From Rhypophila decipiens (lineage: Eukaryota > Ascomycota > Sordariomycetes > Sordariales > Naviculisporaceae): DNA of 64,000 nt. Below the pieces are notes generated by a model. That model made no database searches, was not told where the DNA came from, and saw only the letters and a program-made list of their open reading frames with translations. Positions 26,713 to 38,721 of the stretch are shown here, piece after piece. The first letter of the stretch is position 1; each line of letters starts with the position of its first letter. The translations under genes and the position numbers were made by a program. The stretch lies in contig MU858051.1 in the NCBI GenBank assembly GCA_033297075.1, positions 248,001 through 312,000 on the forward strand, written 5' to 3'.

Positions 26713-27461
26713 CAGGTACATGGCACGGATTATTCTGCTCGAAAGCCATAGTATAAATCTAAGATTCCGCATGCATATACCTGACCACAGGTTTTATTTA
26801 CCCATCCAGCCATCACATGTAGTAATGCACAAATGCTCGTAGCAGAACCACCATTCATGTCTAGGAAAAATAAGTAGTCCATTGATATGCTCCGAAACAC
26901 CCGACATCCATGTCCCGTATCCGTATACAAGAACACGAGTGCAAAGAAAGAAAGGGGGTTCCTTGCGTAGTAACGACAAACAACATCGAAGAAACTTTTG
27001 GCTTCGGCAAGCCCACACACAAAACACACAAAACAAAGACATACACCCGCCTCAGCAACATACTATTTGAAATAAGCAGCTTAAATTCTTCAAGGTTACC
27101 AAGGTTGTCCCAGGAAATAAACGCCAAAAGAGTACTTATAACAATACCAATGTCCCTTAAACCCCACCCCGGCTACTATTAAATTACAGTTACAGTTAAA
27201 GAAAAAGAATAAAAAACACCCGGCTCCACTAATCGGACTCAGACTCCTCCAGGACGTTGATAAGCACAACCTAGTGTTGGTTATCATAATGCCTTGAGAG
27301 ATCCTCCTGTTGTTGGCCACCAGTCGTCGTTTGTAATAACGCGTCTCTATGTCCACGGCCATTTAATCCCCGTCCTTCGACCTGAAAGCTCCATTTTACA
27401 TCCACGCCGCCACGGGCGTCTGCAGACCCTGCATTTCTTCCAAATATGCATGCCCGCCATC
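26713..27461. other. Intergenic, converging 3' ends
   Basis: Lies between the relic oxidoreductase (plus) and the C2H2 gene (minus), both ending here. It contains one TATCCGTA motif at 26918. No gene is seen. Confidence 0.45.
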
Positions 27462-29588
27462 CTAAGGCTGAGCTACAGGAGTAGGAATTGAGGGTAGGGC
27501 AAGTGCTGGCGGTGCCTGTGCCTGTGGCTGCTCTTCTGGCCCTTGTTCTTCTTGCGGCTGTTGTGGTTGGTGTTCCACTGGAGGCTGTGGGGCCTGAGGT
27601 TGATGCTGATGCTGTGGGGGCTGCTGCTGAGGCTGTGGTGGTTGTGTTCGCCTCATAATCGCAACCTCATTAGCAAGTGCAGCGAAATGATGTTCGTGCT
27701 CGCTCAGCTTTTCCCTCAGATGCGTGTTGTCCTTTTCCATTTGCTTCATCCTAGCTTCCAGTTGCTGGATGTAGGCCCACATGTTATGCTCGTTTGTTGT
27801 AAACATGCCGGAATTTTCAGTGTTGATTCCGTTGGCGGCGTGGCCAGCATTGGCACCACTTGAAGCTCGTCCACGGCCACGTCCGGCTGTTTGTGTCGGG
27901 CTGGGCGTGATGGGGGCAGTGGCGCCTTGAGTGACAATGTGGTCAGCAGGTGGATAGTGGGAGAGCCATGCTTGCTTAGTTTCTGGTGACATACCATGGG
28001 CAGGTAGAGACAGTCCCGAAGCGGCTTGATCAGGCTGCCGGAAGTGCTGCGGCTGAGCCGGGGAGCGCTGGCGAGCGAGAGCACCGTCTTGGCCAGCTTG
28101 GTTCGCGCCGGGGCTGAGAGGTCTCGGGCTTTCCGTCATGCCGCTTTGAGAATACATGGATGAGCTCCCGGCGCTTACAGGAACCGAGGATATGCTCGTG
28201 TGTGGCGTATGACTATTTGGGACACTTGGAGATGTGGTTGAGCTTCCCGATCCGCGGTCGATATTTGGCGGGTACAGACCGGAGTGTGGTGGCCGCGGAC
28301 CGGCCGGAGGGTATGTGTTGGAGTGAGCTACATAACCCTCCTGTGCCGGCTGTCCAGGGATGTGCTGGGCCTTGATACTAGGAAGACTAAGACGCCGCCG
28401 CTCCTCTTCCGTCATGTCAACCGCACCGTTATCGTACAAGACACCTGCCATGGCCGAGTCATCGGCTCCGTCCACACCCGATGTATCATAGTCGTCCTCG
28501 GCAAAACTGCCGCCCATGCTCGCCCGTCTCCCGGCACAACCGCCAGCACCTTTACTATGTCTCGCCAAGGCGTCGCCGCGGGCGAACTTCCTGTTACACT
28601 TGGGACAGATGTGCGGTTTCTCCCCTGTGTGAAGCTTCCCATGACGCTTCAGATCATGCAGCCGGCGGAACGCCATCGAACATTGCCGACAGACGTAGGG
28701 CTTTTCTTTGCTGTGAGTCAGCAGGTGACTCTTGAGGTTGTGATGGCGAGTGAACTCGGCAGTGCAGTATTGGCAGATGTGTTTCTTGTTTGACGACGTC
28801 GGTGACCGCGGCGAGAGGCCTTGGTTGGGAAGGCTCATACCTCGTGGGGGAGCAGGGCCACCCATGGGGTCACCAGGCTGCATTGCTCCTGGGTAGGAAA
28901 GCGAACCCGCGGTCTTATCGTCCATCTGGGCGTCGGGCTGCTGAGCATACAGTCGCAGATCGCTACGGGCGTCGATATCCATCGCCGCTGGGCTGTGAAC
29001 AACCTCGCCAGGTCCTTCAGACATTGTCTCCCTGCTTATAGCACTTGCCGGCACACTCTGCACTTCTTGGGTCTCGGCATGGCCGGGATTCGACGCGGGC
29101 ATGTTGACAACGCTGAGAGCCCTAGCAACCGCAATGGAGGCTGCTTCCACGGCTTGCGAGGATGTTGTTGTCTCTGCCATCTCATCCTGTGGCCGGTTTA
29201 ACGCTTCTACACCCGACATTAGATCGTGGTAGGTTCGGTGATTTTGGCCCGGGCTGCCTTCAGATTGGTCCAGCCTCTGCTGTTCCTCCTCCACACGCAG
29301 TCTCTCGTCCTCGGATATTGGTCCGCCGGTTGACGGAGGAGGCGACTGTCTCGCGTAACTGGCCAGCCTCGCGATCTTGGATGGCGATAAGTCGCCCCCC
29401 GAGGAGAATTCGGGGGACGTCGGAGTCGATTCGCGTTGTCTTTTGAGCGGCCTCGGACGTCCGGGGTCGTTGGCGAGAGCAAGGGAGTCTGAGGTCACCG
29501 TCGGGGGACTCGCCGAGGGTAGTTGTGCTGAGGGCGCCGCTAAAGGGGCTCCGGCCGTCGCGATGGGCCCTTGTTCTTGAGCCATCAT
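27462..29588 (-). CDS. C2H2 zinc-finger transcription factor with C-terminal coiled coil
   Basis: Single coding exon, 708 aa from the ATG at 29588 (MMAQEQG). Three tandem C2H2 units lie at about residues 270-352. They read CQYCTAEFTRHHNLKSH, then CRQCSMAFRRLHDLKRH, then CPKCNRKFARGDALARH, and the third runs into KGAGGCAGRR. A heptad-rich stretch near residues 610-655 (MWAYIQQLEARMKQMEKD followed by LREKLSEHEHHFAALANEV) predicts a coiled coil and so dimerisation. It is followed by a Pro/Gln/His-rich tail. The rest is low complexity, with KRQRE as a possible nuclear localisation signal. The RxHDLKRH and ARGDALARH helices occur in several fungal regulators, but I cannot name the ortholog safely. 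A likely 57-bp intron (29653-29597, GTATAT...TTTCAG) sits in the 5' UTR just before the start. Confidence 0.85.
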   Translation of the reverse strand: MMAQEQGPIATAGAPLAAPSAQLPSASPPTVTSDSLALANDPGRPRPLKRQRESTPTSPEFSSGGDLSPSKIARLASYARQSPPPSTGGPISEDERLRVEEEQQRLDQSEGSPGQNHRTYHDLMSGVEALNRPQDEMAETTTSSQAVEAASIAVARALSVVNMPASNPGHAETQEVQSVPASAISRETMSEGPGEVVHSPAAMDIDARSDLRLYAQQPDAQMDDKTAGSLSYPGAMQPGDPMGGPAPPRGMSLPNQGLSPRSPTSSNKKHICQYCTAEFTRHHNLKSHLLTHSKEKPYVCRQCSMAFRRLHDLKRHGKLHTGEKPHICPKCNRKFARGDALARHSKGAGGCAGRRASMGGSFAEDDYDTSGVDGADDSAMAGVLYDNGAVDMTEEERRRLSLPSIKAQHIPGQPAQEGYVAHSNTYPPAGPRPPHSGLYPPNIDRGSGSSTTSPSVPNSHTPHTSISSVPVSAGSSSMYSQSGMTESPRPLSPGANQAGQDGALARQRSPAQPQHFRQPDQAASGLSLPAHGMSPETKQAWLSHYPPADHIVTQGATAPITPSPTQTAGRGRGRASSGANAGHAANGINTENSGMFTTNEHNMWAYIQQLEARMKQMEKDNTHLREKLSEHEHHFAALANEVAIMRRTQPPQPQQQPPQHQHQPQAPQPPVEHQPQQPQEEQGPEEQPQAQAPPALALPSIPTPVAQP

Positions 29589-31714
29589 GAGTTCCCCTGA
29601 AACTCGGACAAACACGAGTGAGGATGCGAATTAAATGAATAATGGCAATATACCTATACAATCAAATTCACGCTTCCTATGCTCACGAGCTCGCTGTCGT
29701 CTCCAAAGGCATCGCCAGTAGATGAGGCGGGTTGACGACTCGAAGCTTTGATGTGTGGCTGGAGATTCGTGGCGAGAGCTCTGAGATGCGGATTGCTGGA
29801 TTGCCAGCGAAACACTGCGACGACGAACCTGGTCTTTGGTCGGCTTTTTCAGGCAAAAAAATGGAGCCCCGGAGTCCAGATCAAGGATTGTCTTCCCGTT
29901 ATCGCCGCACCTTGAAAGCAAACTTCAACTGCAAAATCGCGGATCGAAGGATGCACCTCCAAAAAGTTTCAGAAAAGCGAGAAAAAAAGGCGATTTGTCT
30001 CTACAATTGAAAATGCAAACGTGAACAAGCAAACGACGGGTGTGTGTGACGAAGAGGCTCAGGGGACAAGAGGGAGAGAGCCCAGAGGCGGCTCCTTCGC
30101 AATGGGGGGAACTAGCACGGGGGAGGGTGATGTGGTGAATGGGAACAGCAACAAGCCTCGGAGTTTCTTGCACTGTGCAGGTTCCAAAATGTGGAGCCAC
30201 ACCTCCCGCCGACAGCTGGCGGATCACCAAGCAAGAACAAAGCCAGCGAATGATGGCGCAAGGAAAGCGCCAACCTGCTGACAAAGTGGCTGTTAGCGAG
30301 CGACTTGACATTGTCCAGGTGCTTCCAGCTCGTCAGCCCCCATTGCGCCAGCCTCTTACGCTGCCCCCCAAACCACTCAGATGGCTTTCCATCTTCTTCA
30401 GCAAGCCACTCAGCTCCTTGTTGATGGGATGAAGGCTGACTCTGAAATGACCCACCCAGTAACAATTCCGGACGAGCTCAGACTGTGCGTGCTGATTGCT
30501 TAAAAGGGCTCTTGTCGGTCGACATCATATAGACCAATTTGATGTCGTCCAGGCAGCCAAGCCAACGGGATTCTATTACAACCTGGATGATTCTTCCTCT
30601 TGGAGGTCCTTTGTGAAGAGAGCCATGGTCAGGTGAAAACAGTCTTTTCAAAGTGTGTATGTGCAAGTGGCTAGCTACTGGAGCACTTTGAAGTTGCACA
30701 GTGAGTGCTTTCTCTCGGGGCTAAAAATCGTGGCGTTCTCCGAATCGATATTCGAGCCTTCGACATGGAAATTTGTTACGAATGTGGCACACTTTTCTCT
30801 TCTCCCCCTCCTCCTTTTGTTGACTGCTCCCTCCCAATCTTTTCTTCCATGGGTGCCTCTTCCGAACACAGGGCGTCCAATCCAGAGCAGACAGTGTGAT
30901 GCTCTTTGTGCAAGGCAGCCTGCACGAATAAGAACTCGCATTGCCTCGGAAGCTGGCAAGGCAAAGAAAGAACACGCCTTATAAGTAACTCCGATTGGGG
31001 CTCTCATCTCGTCGTCATCCTTTTCAGTGTATATGGAAATACAGACACAGCCAGTCATCAATTACCTCAAGATAGCTGCTTGCAATTACTCTACACTGTG
31101 CTGTCACTGGTTGAACAGAGCCATCGTGCCAGCGGGCGGCTGAAACGTGCAAGTGGCTGTGTTGAGGGGCTTTTGCCCGAATCAGTCGCTTGGGGTGGGG
31201 AACCTTGTCAGTGCTGGTGTCGTGGTACGAGGTCACTCTTAACAATTCGATAATGGCACGGACAAACATCAGCTCCAGGCCCCGAGGTTTCATGCCTCAG
31301 GTACCTTGTCGCATCGACGACCTGGCCTTCAAAGGGCAAGCAAGGCGTAGAGGGAGCGCTTAGCTGGCCAGACTTGGCCGAAGGAAGTGATGGCTTTTAT
31401 ACTACATGATCTTGCTAGAAAGGACGATGTTCTTGGAATATCATGCCATGTGAGAGAAATCAGACGTCAGTTCAGAAAGACAAACTCCTTTGTAGTCAAG
31501 ACAGCATGCCGGACGAAAAGCCGACGTGACATGGAAGAATGTAAGTAAAGCAGATCTTTGAAATGAACGTCTGTAGTAGGGACTGAGGTGAGTTTAGCCG
31601 GCGGGGATGTTGAAGGTGATGATATTTAGACTCGGCCAATGGCTCTTGTTGTTGTTCGAGAGATACAAGACGGAGGAGAGAAAAAAACCTCCAAGTCGAA
31701 TTCGCAGAGAGAAC
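29589..31714. other. Intergenic, divergent C2H2 regulator / small secreted protein
   Basis: About 2.1 kb with no supportable gene. It should carry the promoter and 5' UTR (with a probable intron at 29597-29653) of the C2H2 gene and the promoter of the plus-strand secreted protein. Confidence 0.45.
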
Positions 31715-32476
31715 ATGATGCAATTATCAAGTCTTGCCGGCGTCCTCAGCGCGGCATCTCTGCTCGCGGCTCCGGCCACAGCGCAAGGTGCTGTCTACGG
31801 CATCTCCGAGTGGATCACATTCACACCGTCGCACACAGCCATCTACACAACGACGATACCGCCCCGGAAGGAGTCACAGCAAGTCATCACAACCGTCGTC
31901 GTCACCCTGTTTGTTCCCCGCGATGTCGGGTGGACTTACAGCGACGCCTACCATACCTCATACACATTCTCGAACAACCTTTCGGCTTCAACGGGTCTGC
32001 TAACCGGAACCGCTGTCTCGCACTTCTCAGCGGGCGCAACAACATGGGCAGAAACCGCCCAAGTCGTCTGGGCGCTCGCAGGGGGCAGTGGGAGTAGTGT
32101 TCAGCAGAAAGAGCCAGCAGCAGCAGCAGCAGCCAGCGCTGCGGTTGAGCAAGCTCCTCCAAACATGAAAGCCGAGGTCACCCTTACGGCCAAATACACC
32201 GATTACAGCCACTACACTACCGAGATGTACGGTGCGTGGTCGCAAGCACACTTCAATTACGTTTCCACCTATCATGTGACGGTCGTGGAGGAAGTGGGAG
32301 TGAATTATCCTGCTACCATGATCCAGACTGGTTACTACACCGTCGAGATCACTGCCACGGGCGGCCCGCTTCGGGGCTCTCTGACAACGTTTACGAACCC
32401 GGCAACACTTGTGTCTGCTAGGACTACCACCTTGGTCCAAATGGGTGCTTTATTACCGACGCCAGGGTTGGCTTGA
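31715..32476 (+). CDS. Small secreted protein of unknown function, cysteine-free
   Basis: Unspliced frame of 253 aa. I choose the ATG at 31715 (MMQLSSLAGVLSAASLLAAPATAQ) because it begins a textbook signal peptide with a likely cleavage after ATAQ. An in-frame ATG at 31607 would bury it behind 36 basic residues. The mature protein is rich in Thr, Val, Tyr and Ser with many alternating beta-strand-like stretches (QQVITTVVVTLFVP, TYHVTVVEEVGV, GYYTVEITATGG). It has an Ala/Gln linker with a run of Ala near the middle (KEPAAAAAASAAVEQ). It contains no cysteine and has no hydrophobic C-terminus, so a GPI anchor is unlikely. I do not recognise the family. A two-lobed beta-sandwich divided by the Ala-rich linker is a guess. 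The open frame with a signal peptide makes a real gene likely. Confidence 0.6.
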   Translation: MMQLSSLAGVLSAASLLAAPATAQGAVYGISEWITFTPSHTAIYTTTIPPRKESQQVITTVVVTLFVPRDVGWTYSDAYHTSYTFSNNLSASTGLLTGTAVSHFSAGATTWAETAQVVWALAGGSGSSVQQKEPAAAAAASAAVEQAPPNMKAEVTLTAKYTDYSHYTTEMYGAWSQAHFNYVSTYHVTVVEEVGVNYPATMIQTGYYTVEITATGGPLRGSLTTFTNPATLVSARTTTLVQMGALLPTPGLA

Positions 32477-35400
32477 TGGTGCTGATGACTCAAGAAGAGC
32501 ATGCTGACGGTCTGGAGGAAGGGTCTGGACGTCCAGTACTGGGGAGATGGTTGTGTATATGAAAGATGTTGATCAGATGCACTCACTCGGGGCTGCCCTG
32601 GTCGATTGAAAAAGAGGCTCTAGAGGCGACTGACGCTGTAATGTGATGAGATTCGTCTTTCGTGCAGGTTGGTAAACTTTATGAAGGGCATTCGGGATAA
32701 AAAAATCATTCGTTCGAGATGCTTTTGCTGCAGATATCTCTGGAACATCCAGATATCTGTGCGGACCGTACCCGCTACGGTCCTCCGTATTACAGACACC
32801 ACTTTGGGGTTTGTTGTTGGGTCATCTTTCTCCATGACCTAAAAACCTTCAAGCCCGCCTCGAGTTGACGAGCTCTTAAGATGGCATGGACAAGAAAGAC
32901 AACTTGTGGACCTGGGACCTGTCAAAGCAGTCCGAGGTAACACTGGACCATATGAACGGCCCACTTGTTCTCACTGCACAGTGTCCGTTTGCGCATGAAG
33001 CCTTTGCTGTCTGAAGCCCGGTGTAATCTGCCCGGGATCTTCAGATGATCGTCTCATCATCTCATGCCGGAAAATGCATCCCAAACCCGGTATCTGGGAC
33101 CCTGCCAAGAGCTCGAATCTTCTGTTCAGTCGGCAAGTTAATGGGGTACTACTTACAGACAGAGCCTGATGAGCGAGCAAGGCGAAATCGTGGATATGTC
33201 GGAATCAATATTCGGTGATAATACGCAAGTGAATGTCGAGCTGCCACGAGCTAGTGGCCACGCCTTGTAGCTCGAGTACCGGGCTGCCATAGACGATCCG
33301 GGACCTCACATAGATCATATATGGTGTCTGGCTTTCGTCGTCTTGGCCTGTCAAGGGCATTATATGTAGCGTCCCGAGTCCGCGGTGCACCTCTAGAATA
33401 GGTTGCACTGGTGTAGAAAGACAAAAGTGTCTGCATGGCCACGGTGTGACTGACTGGAGGCTACTTATCAATCCTGTGGCTAAGCCTGGCTGTTGTGGAT
33501 GATGTGGACTGTCGTTTTTCTGGTTGTGCTTGTCTGCAAGATCCCCCTCCCGCAATGTGCATGAGGTGGTAAGGTTGTTAGCTATATCATTCGGGTGTTC
33601 TTGTGGTAGCCTAATGGAGTCAACCTAAGATCATTTCCCCAAGTCGATTCCAGTAGGCCGTTCAACGGGCACTGAGAAATGTATGAAGACGACTACTGGT
33701 GGATATGAAGCCCATCGGGTTGTGGCGCCGGAGCTGCTGTAGATCAAGAAAGAATGACATGATCGACCGGTAAGGGTCGAGAGACGTCGATGACAGTGTT
33801 CCGGGCCGATGAGAGGACAAAACATAACGAATGCGAGTCCCTGATAAGCCGATGGAGGAAGGTCGGCGAATGGTGATTGAGGGCACTTTGCTCAATCCAA
33901 GATCGTGAGACGCAAACCTTCCGGCGGCCGGACCCGCTGTTAAAACTTACATACTTGAAAGTTTAACGGATATTAATCGGTTGATCTTGTCGCTCTCACG
34001 AACAGCAACTCTGTGCCGGTACGGTCAGGAATGGGTGGTTCGTACCAACAGTCAAGGTTCATTTCTCCTTTCGGCGCCTCAATCACCGAGAACAATGCAG
34101 CTGAGATCTGAATCAGCTCCAGAATAATCCTTCAACTACCACATCTGTACATCAGATCGGCATTTGTCGTAAAACGTTGTCAGATCTCTATTTTGATCGC
34201 GATCGTGTGCTTGGCCGAGAACTGGAGAAGAGGCTGGCTGAAAACCGTTGTCCTGCAACAAACGCCCCAAACTCAAACTCCTTCAACCGCTAGAGACATA
34301 CATGACCAGCCGCGATCCGGACGCCTCTCCGCAATCTTATTCTTATTTACATCATATAACAGCTTAAACCGACCTCAGTTATTGCACGGCTCGGCCTAGC
34401 CATTGGCCACCACTGGCCTTTTGTTGACTTGTTCCATGTCGCAGTCACACCAGCCTGACAGCCGGTTTTATTAGGAGTATTATAGGGCCCGACTTGACTG
34501 TTGATAGGATCGCCTAATCCGTATCGGCAACCCAAATGAAGGATATTTATATGTGCGACAACGCCTATTCATAGACAGAGTCCTCACATCACGACAATCT
34601 GCGCGCCACACCTTCCCCAGAGGTGACACCGTCATCAATGAGGCGCAGACATGGCATAAGTTCACGACTCGAACTTTCTACCGTCAAAAGTTCGTCCTCA
34701 GGGGCCATCCCTTCGTGTTGAACTTGGCACTCGCTGTAGTGTCTTCTGGGCTTATCTTGGCCGCCAGGATCGAATGTCGCGGCGATGGACTGTCAATTTC
34801 CCTCGTTGACTTGACCCTCGTATTGGCGTGAATGAGGACGGAGGATGGAGGATGGTCGGAGTCAAGCAGTTTTGCTGCCATTCAACCAGACTCGGGACAC
34901 GACTGTTCGAATGTTTACGGCTTGTTGGCATCATACGGAGTGTTGATAAAGGCGTCACGGTGAAAAGGCATGCTTCCCTGCTTCTCGTCGCTTGTCTGAA
35001 ACAGGCTGTTGGTTAATTTGGCTGGATGTGCCGTTTCTCTCCAAGGGGGAGGGCCACTGGCCCAGCCATGATCCCTGTCCGCAATGATCTGCGAGGCCCG
35101 TCAGCACCCAATGGCAGCCGCTCTGTTCCTGCAGTAGTCGCCCTGTCGACAAATTACGTAGCAATCCTCACCTCGTTTGGCCCCCCTTTCCTCCCTCTCC
35201 GTTCGCCAGGGTGCCGCAATCTCGCCAAGCCAGGAGACATCCCCACTGGCAACGACGCCCTGGATGGAGTCCGTCTTGGTGCGATAGCGTTCAATTTCCT
35301 GCGAGTTTTTCCCCTTTCCATTTTCGGCCAGCCACCTCCGCTCTTTACTACACACGCTCGCTCTCAACGGGAATACTTGAATTTCAATCTCCCTCAGTTC

Positions 35401-35598
35401 ACTCTTTTGAACCACTGTCGTTCTCTTCTTGCTCAGATCGGCTTCACACTCTCTTTTTACGCGGCTGGAATTCCATCCAACTGAGGGTCACCCAGACTCT
35501 CTACCACATTCTTTTGGAAACGGGCGAACAACATAGCGAACGATCCTCAATTTCGAAACGACGATTTCTACATACAAAATCTTACTGCAACGATAAAA
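32477..35598. other. Intergenic, 3.1 kb
   Basis: No supportable gene. The right part (roughly 34,900-35,598), pyrimidine-rich on the plus strand, probably holds the promoter and 5' UTR of the SUN-family gene. Short open frames on both strands show no motif. Confidence 0.45.
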
Positions 35599-36948
35599 AT
35601 GGTGGGAATCATCAAGGTTGCCGTCGCGGCGGCCATGGTCGCTGGCGTCGCCGCCTCGCACGATCATCAACATCTTCACCGCCTCCGTAATGCCAAGCGT
35701 GCCGAAAGGTTGGGACTCGGGAAGCGGGATACCGTCTACAAGTTGGAAGTAGTCGAGGGACCAACCAAGATCGAATATGTCCTTGACGGCCAGACACTTT
35801 CCGCTGAAGAGGCAGAGAAGGGTATCGAGGCCGGGCAGCTTGCTGTTGTGGGAGAGACCGAGCCCTCATTTGTCCCTCCCCCGCCCGTATACTCGACAAA
35901 GGTTGCGCCGACCAGCGCCACTATGGGTGCCATGTTTATCGAAAAGCCAAAGCCAACCACAACCTCTGAGGCCCCAGCTCCGACCAAAACTGCCGAGCCT
36001 GAATACCAAGGGGATGGTCTTGACCGAGAATTTCCCAGCGGCGAGATCGACTGCAGCCACTTCCCAGCCGAATATGGCCCGATCCCGGTCCCGTGGATGA
36101 AGCAAGGAGGCTGGACGACTCTCATGAGGGTTGGCCAGTGGATCAGGGGACATCAGTTTGACAACATCAAGGTCGGAATTGCTGGTGATACCTGCATCAA
36201 GGGCGACCTCTGCTCGTATGCCTGCCCCCCAGGCTACCAGAAGACCCAATGGCCCGAGAAGGAGCAGGGCGCTACCGGCCAGTCGGTTGGCGGCCTTTGG
36301 TGCAACGCCCAGGGCAAACTGGAGCTCACCAGGCCCGACCACAAGACTCTCTGCGAGCCCGGTGTCGGAGGCATCTTCATCAGGAACGAGCTGGACGACG
36401 TGGCTGCTCTCTGCCGAACCGATTATCCCGCCAGCGAGAACATGAACATCCCGCTCCTCACCACCCCCGGCGACGTCAAGCCCGTCACCAACCCCAAGCA
36501 GACTGGATACTACATCTGGCAGGGACTGCCCACCACCGCCCAGTACTACCTCAACAACAAGGGCGTTGGTCTCGAGGACGCCTGCGTGTGGGACAGCGAG
36601 CCGTACCCTGATTCCGCTGGCAACTGGGCTCCCGTCAACATCGGTACTGGCCAGGCGGATGATGGCATCACCTATCTCTCCATCTTCCCCAACCTCCCCA
36701 CGAGCCACGCCGTCCTGAACTATGATGTCGAGCTCGAGGGAGATATCACCGAGGAATGCTGGGTCAGAAACGGCGAATACACCAAGCCAAATGGCTGCAC
36801 GGTACGTTTCCTTACACATACATACTCTGAACCCCCGTGACATATAATAAGACGGAGAATGATTTGATTGCTAACATGTGTATTGTGTCAACAGGTCGGT
36901 GTTCCCAAGGGAGGCAAGGCTTACATTGTCCTGAAGAACCGTTCTTAG
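35599..36948 (+). CDS. SUN-family secreted cell-wall protein (Sim1/Uth1/Sun4 group, GH132)
   Basis: Two exons: 35599-36801 and 36895-36948, 418 aa. The 93-bp intron has GTACGT and AACAG and is in phase 0, joining NGCT to VGVPKGGKAYIVLKNRS. The signal peptide is MVGIIKVAVAAAMVAGVAAS. A Kex2-like KR sits at about residues 42-43 (LGLGKR-DTVYKL), then a Pro/Thr-rich linker (about 95-135) and the conserved SUN domain from about 145 (GEIDCSHFPAEYG). That domain shows the family's cysteine motif, here C-x5-C-x3-C-x25-C (CIKGDLCSYAC ... WC), plus GYYIWQGLPTTAQYY. SUN proteins act in the wall during cell separation, and some have beta-1,3-glucanase activity. The last 17 residues depend on the intron; without splicing the frame reads through the donor and stops at 36840. 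The stop codon lies in the first copy of a small tandem duplication (36936-36991). Confidence 0.92.
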
Positions 36949-36991
36949 AGGGGCAAGGCAGTCAGTGTCTCGGGGAACCGTTCTTAGAGGG
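36936..36991 (+). repeat. Short tandem duplication across the SUN stop codon
   Basis: The 17-mer GAACCGTTCTTAGAGGG occurs at 36936-36952 and again at 36975-36991, 39 bp apart. The first copy encodes the last residues and the TAG stop. Partial similarity continues after each copy (GCAAGGCAGTCAG against CAAAGCGTCAGAG). Confidence 0.8.
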
Positions 36992-38721
36992 CAAAGCGTC
37001 AGAGCTTGTCTCTAATGGTAATGGTGGCGTGAATATTTTCCTATGTTTGTTGGGATCTTTTATATATATATTTGAGTTAAAGGGGTTTTTGGTGACTGTA
37101 GAATCTTCTTGGCTACTCATCTAAAGCAGTTTTGGATCGCTCTGGCTTCTCTTGTTTTCTTCTGAATATATCAAACAAGATCCCTTGGCCTTTTTTTCTT
37201 TTTCCTGGGTCTGACAATCAGTACCTGACAAGAGGCTAGGATCGGCAAGGAAGGGTCGAGGGATATCTTTTTTTTCGAGGCCGAATCTTTGTTTCTTTTT
37301 TTGATTAATGTTTAAGTGTATACATTGTATTGTATTTCCTGCTTTTTTTTTATCGGGTTGCCTTTGGTGGTTGGTGAGGGTGATGAAGAGGAGGCGTGGG
37401 TGATGTGGAGGTCGAGCTGTTGTGTAGTTGTCTCGAAATGGAGTATTGAAAAGGGGGAGAATCTGACCTTGACCCAGACTGATGTACGTGTTGATTGACA
37501 TGTGATTATATTTCGGTGAAATCGATCCTTATGCTGGGCGTTTATCTGGGCCTAGTTCTGATCTTGTTCTTTGTCTTGAAGGCAACAAGTGAAATCGAGG
37601 TTGTGTTGCTGGATATCAGTATAGTACCTTGTTGGCTTCTACTACTTCCGCAGAGGTTGAGTGAATACCGACATCGTGGTTTTTTATGGACCCGAGGGAC
37701 CCGAGGGACCGTGATGGTGGTGATAGGACGTTCTCGGGGCGTGCCTAGATTCTAAGCCCCGGTGTATTAAAAATGATTATTACCCGGGAGATGACATATC
37801 AAACAACGAATCCGGATATGTTTGACATATTGAGCCAAAGCGAATATATCCAGGCGGGTTCCGGTGGTCTTTTTATTCTCTTCCAACATGCTTGTTAAGA
37901 GCAATTGGCTTCGGAAATATTAGCGTTAAAAACCAACAGCTGGATCGGAAATTACCAGATTTCAATCTCATGCTTCAATGTCAGCAGACAACGTTGAATC
38001 GGGGGTACGTATATGCCGTTTTGAGCGGATGGTCGGGCAAAGGTTGAAGGAATGACGGGAAGGTGCAAGGCAGTTAGACAGAGGGCCTTGCCGGCATGTA
38101 TCTTCACACTGTAAACTTGCGGTAGGGCGACTTTGATAAGGACCACAAAGTCAGCGGACGTGGGGCTGGGACCGGTACCTACCTGTTTTAGCATGGCAAC
38201 ACCACCCGCAGCACCTATCATGCAACTGTAGCACTGGTCTACGTACCCTCAGGTTATCGGCCTCCTGTCATTGGCGGCGAGTCGTCTCAGCTTGCGGCAC
38301 TGCGTATTGCTCCGAACAAGGCAACAGAAGAAGACAACTTGAACTTTTTTCCACCATCATCAGGCTGCACCTAACTGGGTAGTCGCTGACATTGACGATT
38401 CCCTCAAGACAACACCTTTTTGTGCATTTGTAGAGACGGCGACATTCTGGACAACTTGTATTATATACTTGTCGGACTACCTCTGCTTGCGATTGAATAA
38501 TTGCCCCCGCAGTACTTCGTCACGATAACGAACGACTGCAGCTATATGCACGACCAATAACCTCGCGACAGCTAGGAAACCGCGAAAGGTCTTTCAAACC
38601 CTCCGTCCACGACGCCAATCCGCACGGCGATCGACTCCTTCCTTTGTACCCGCGGCACGAGCTATCTACTTTCCTTCCAGACGCTATTCTTGATGACATC
38701 CGCGCTGCCGACAAAAGAACC
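36949..38721. other. Intergenic between SUN and Vps10 genes
   Basis: Contains the 3' UTR of the SUN gene, T-rich stretches near 37,180-37,350, and the promoter and leader of VPS10. No other gene is seen. Confidence 0.5.
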
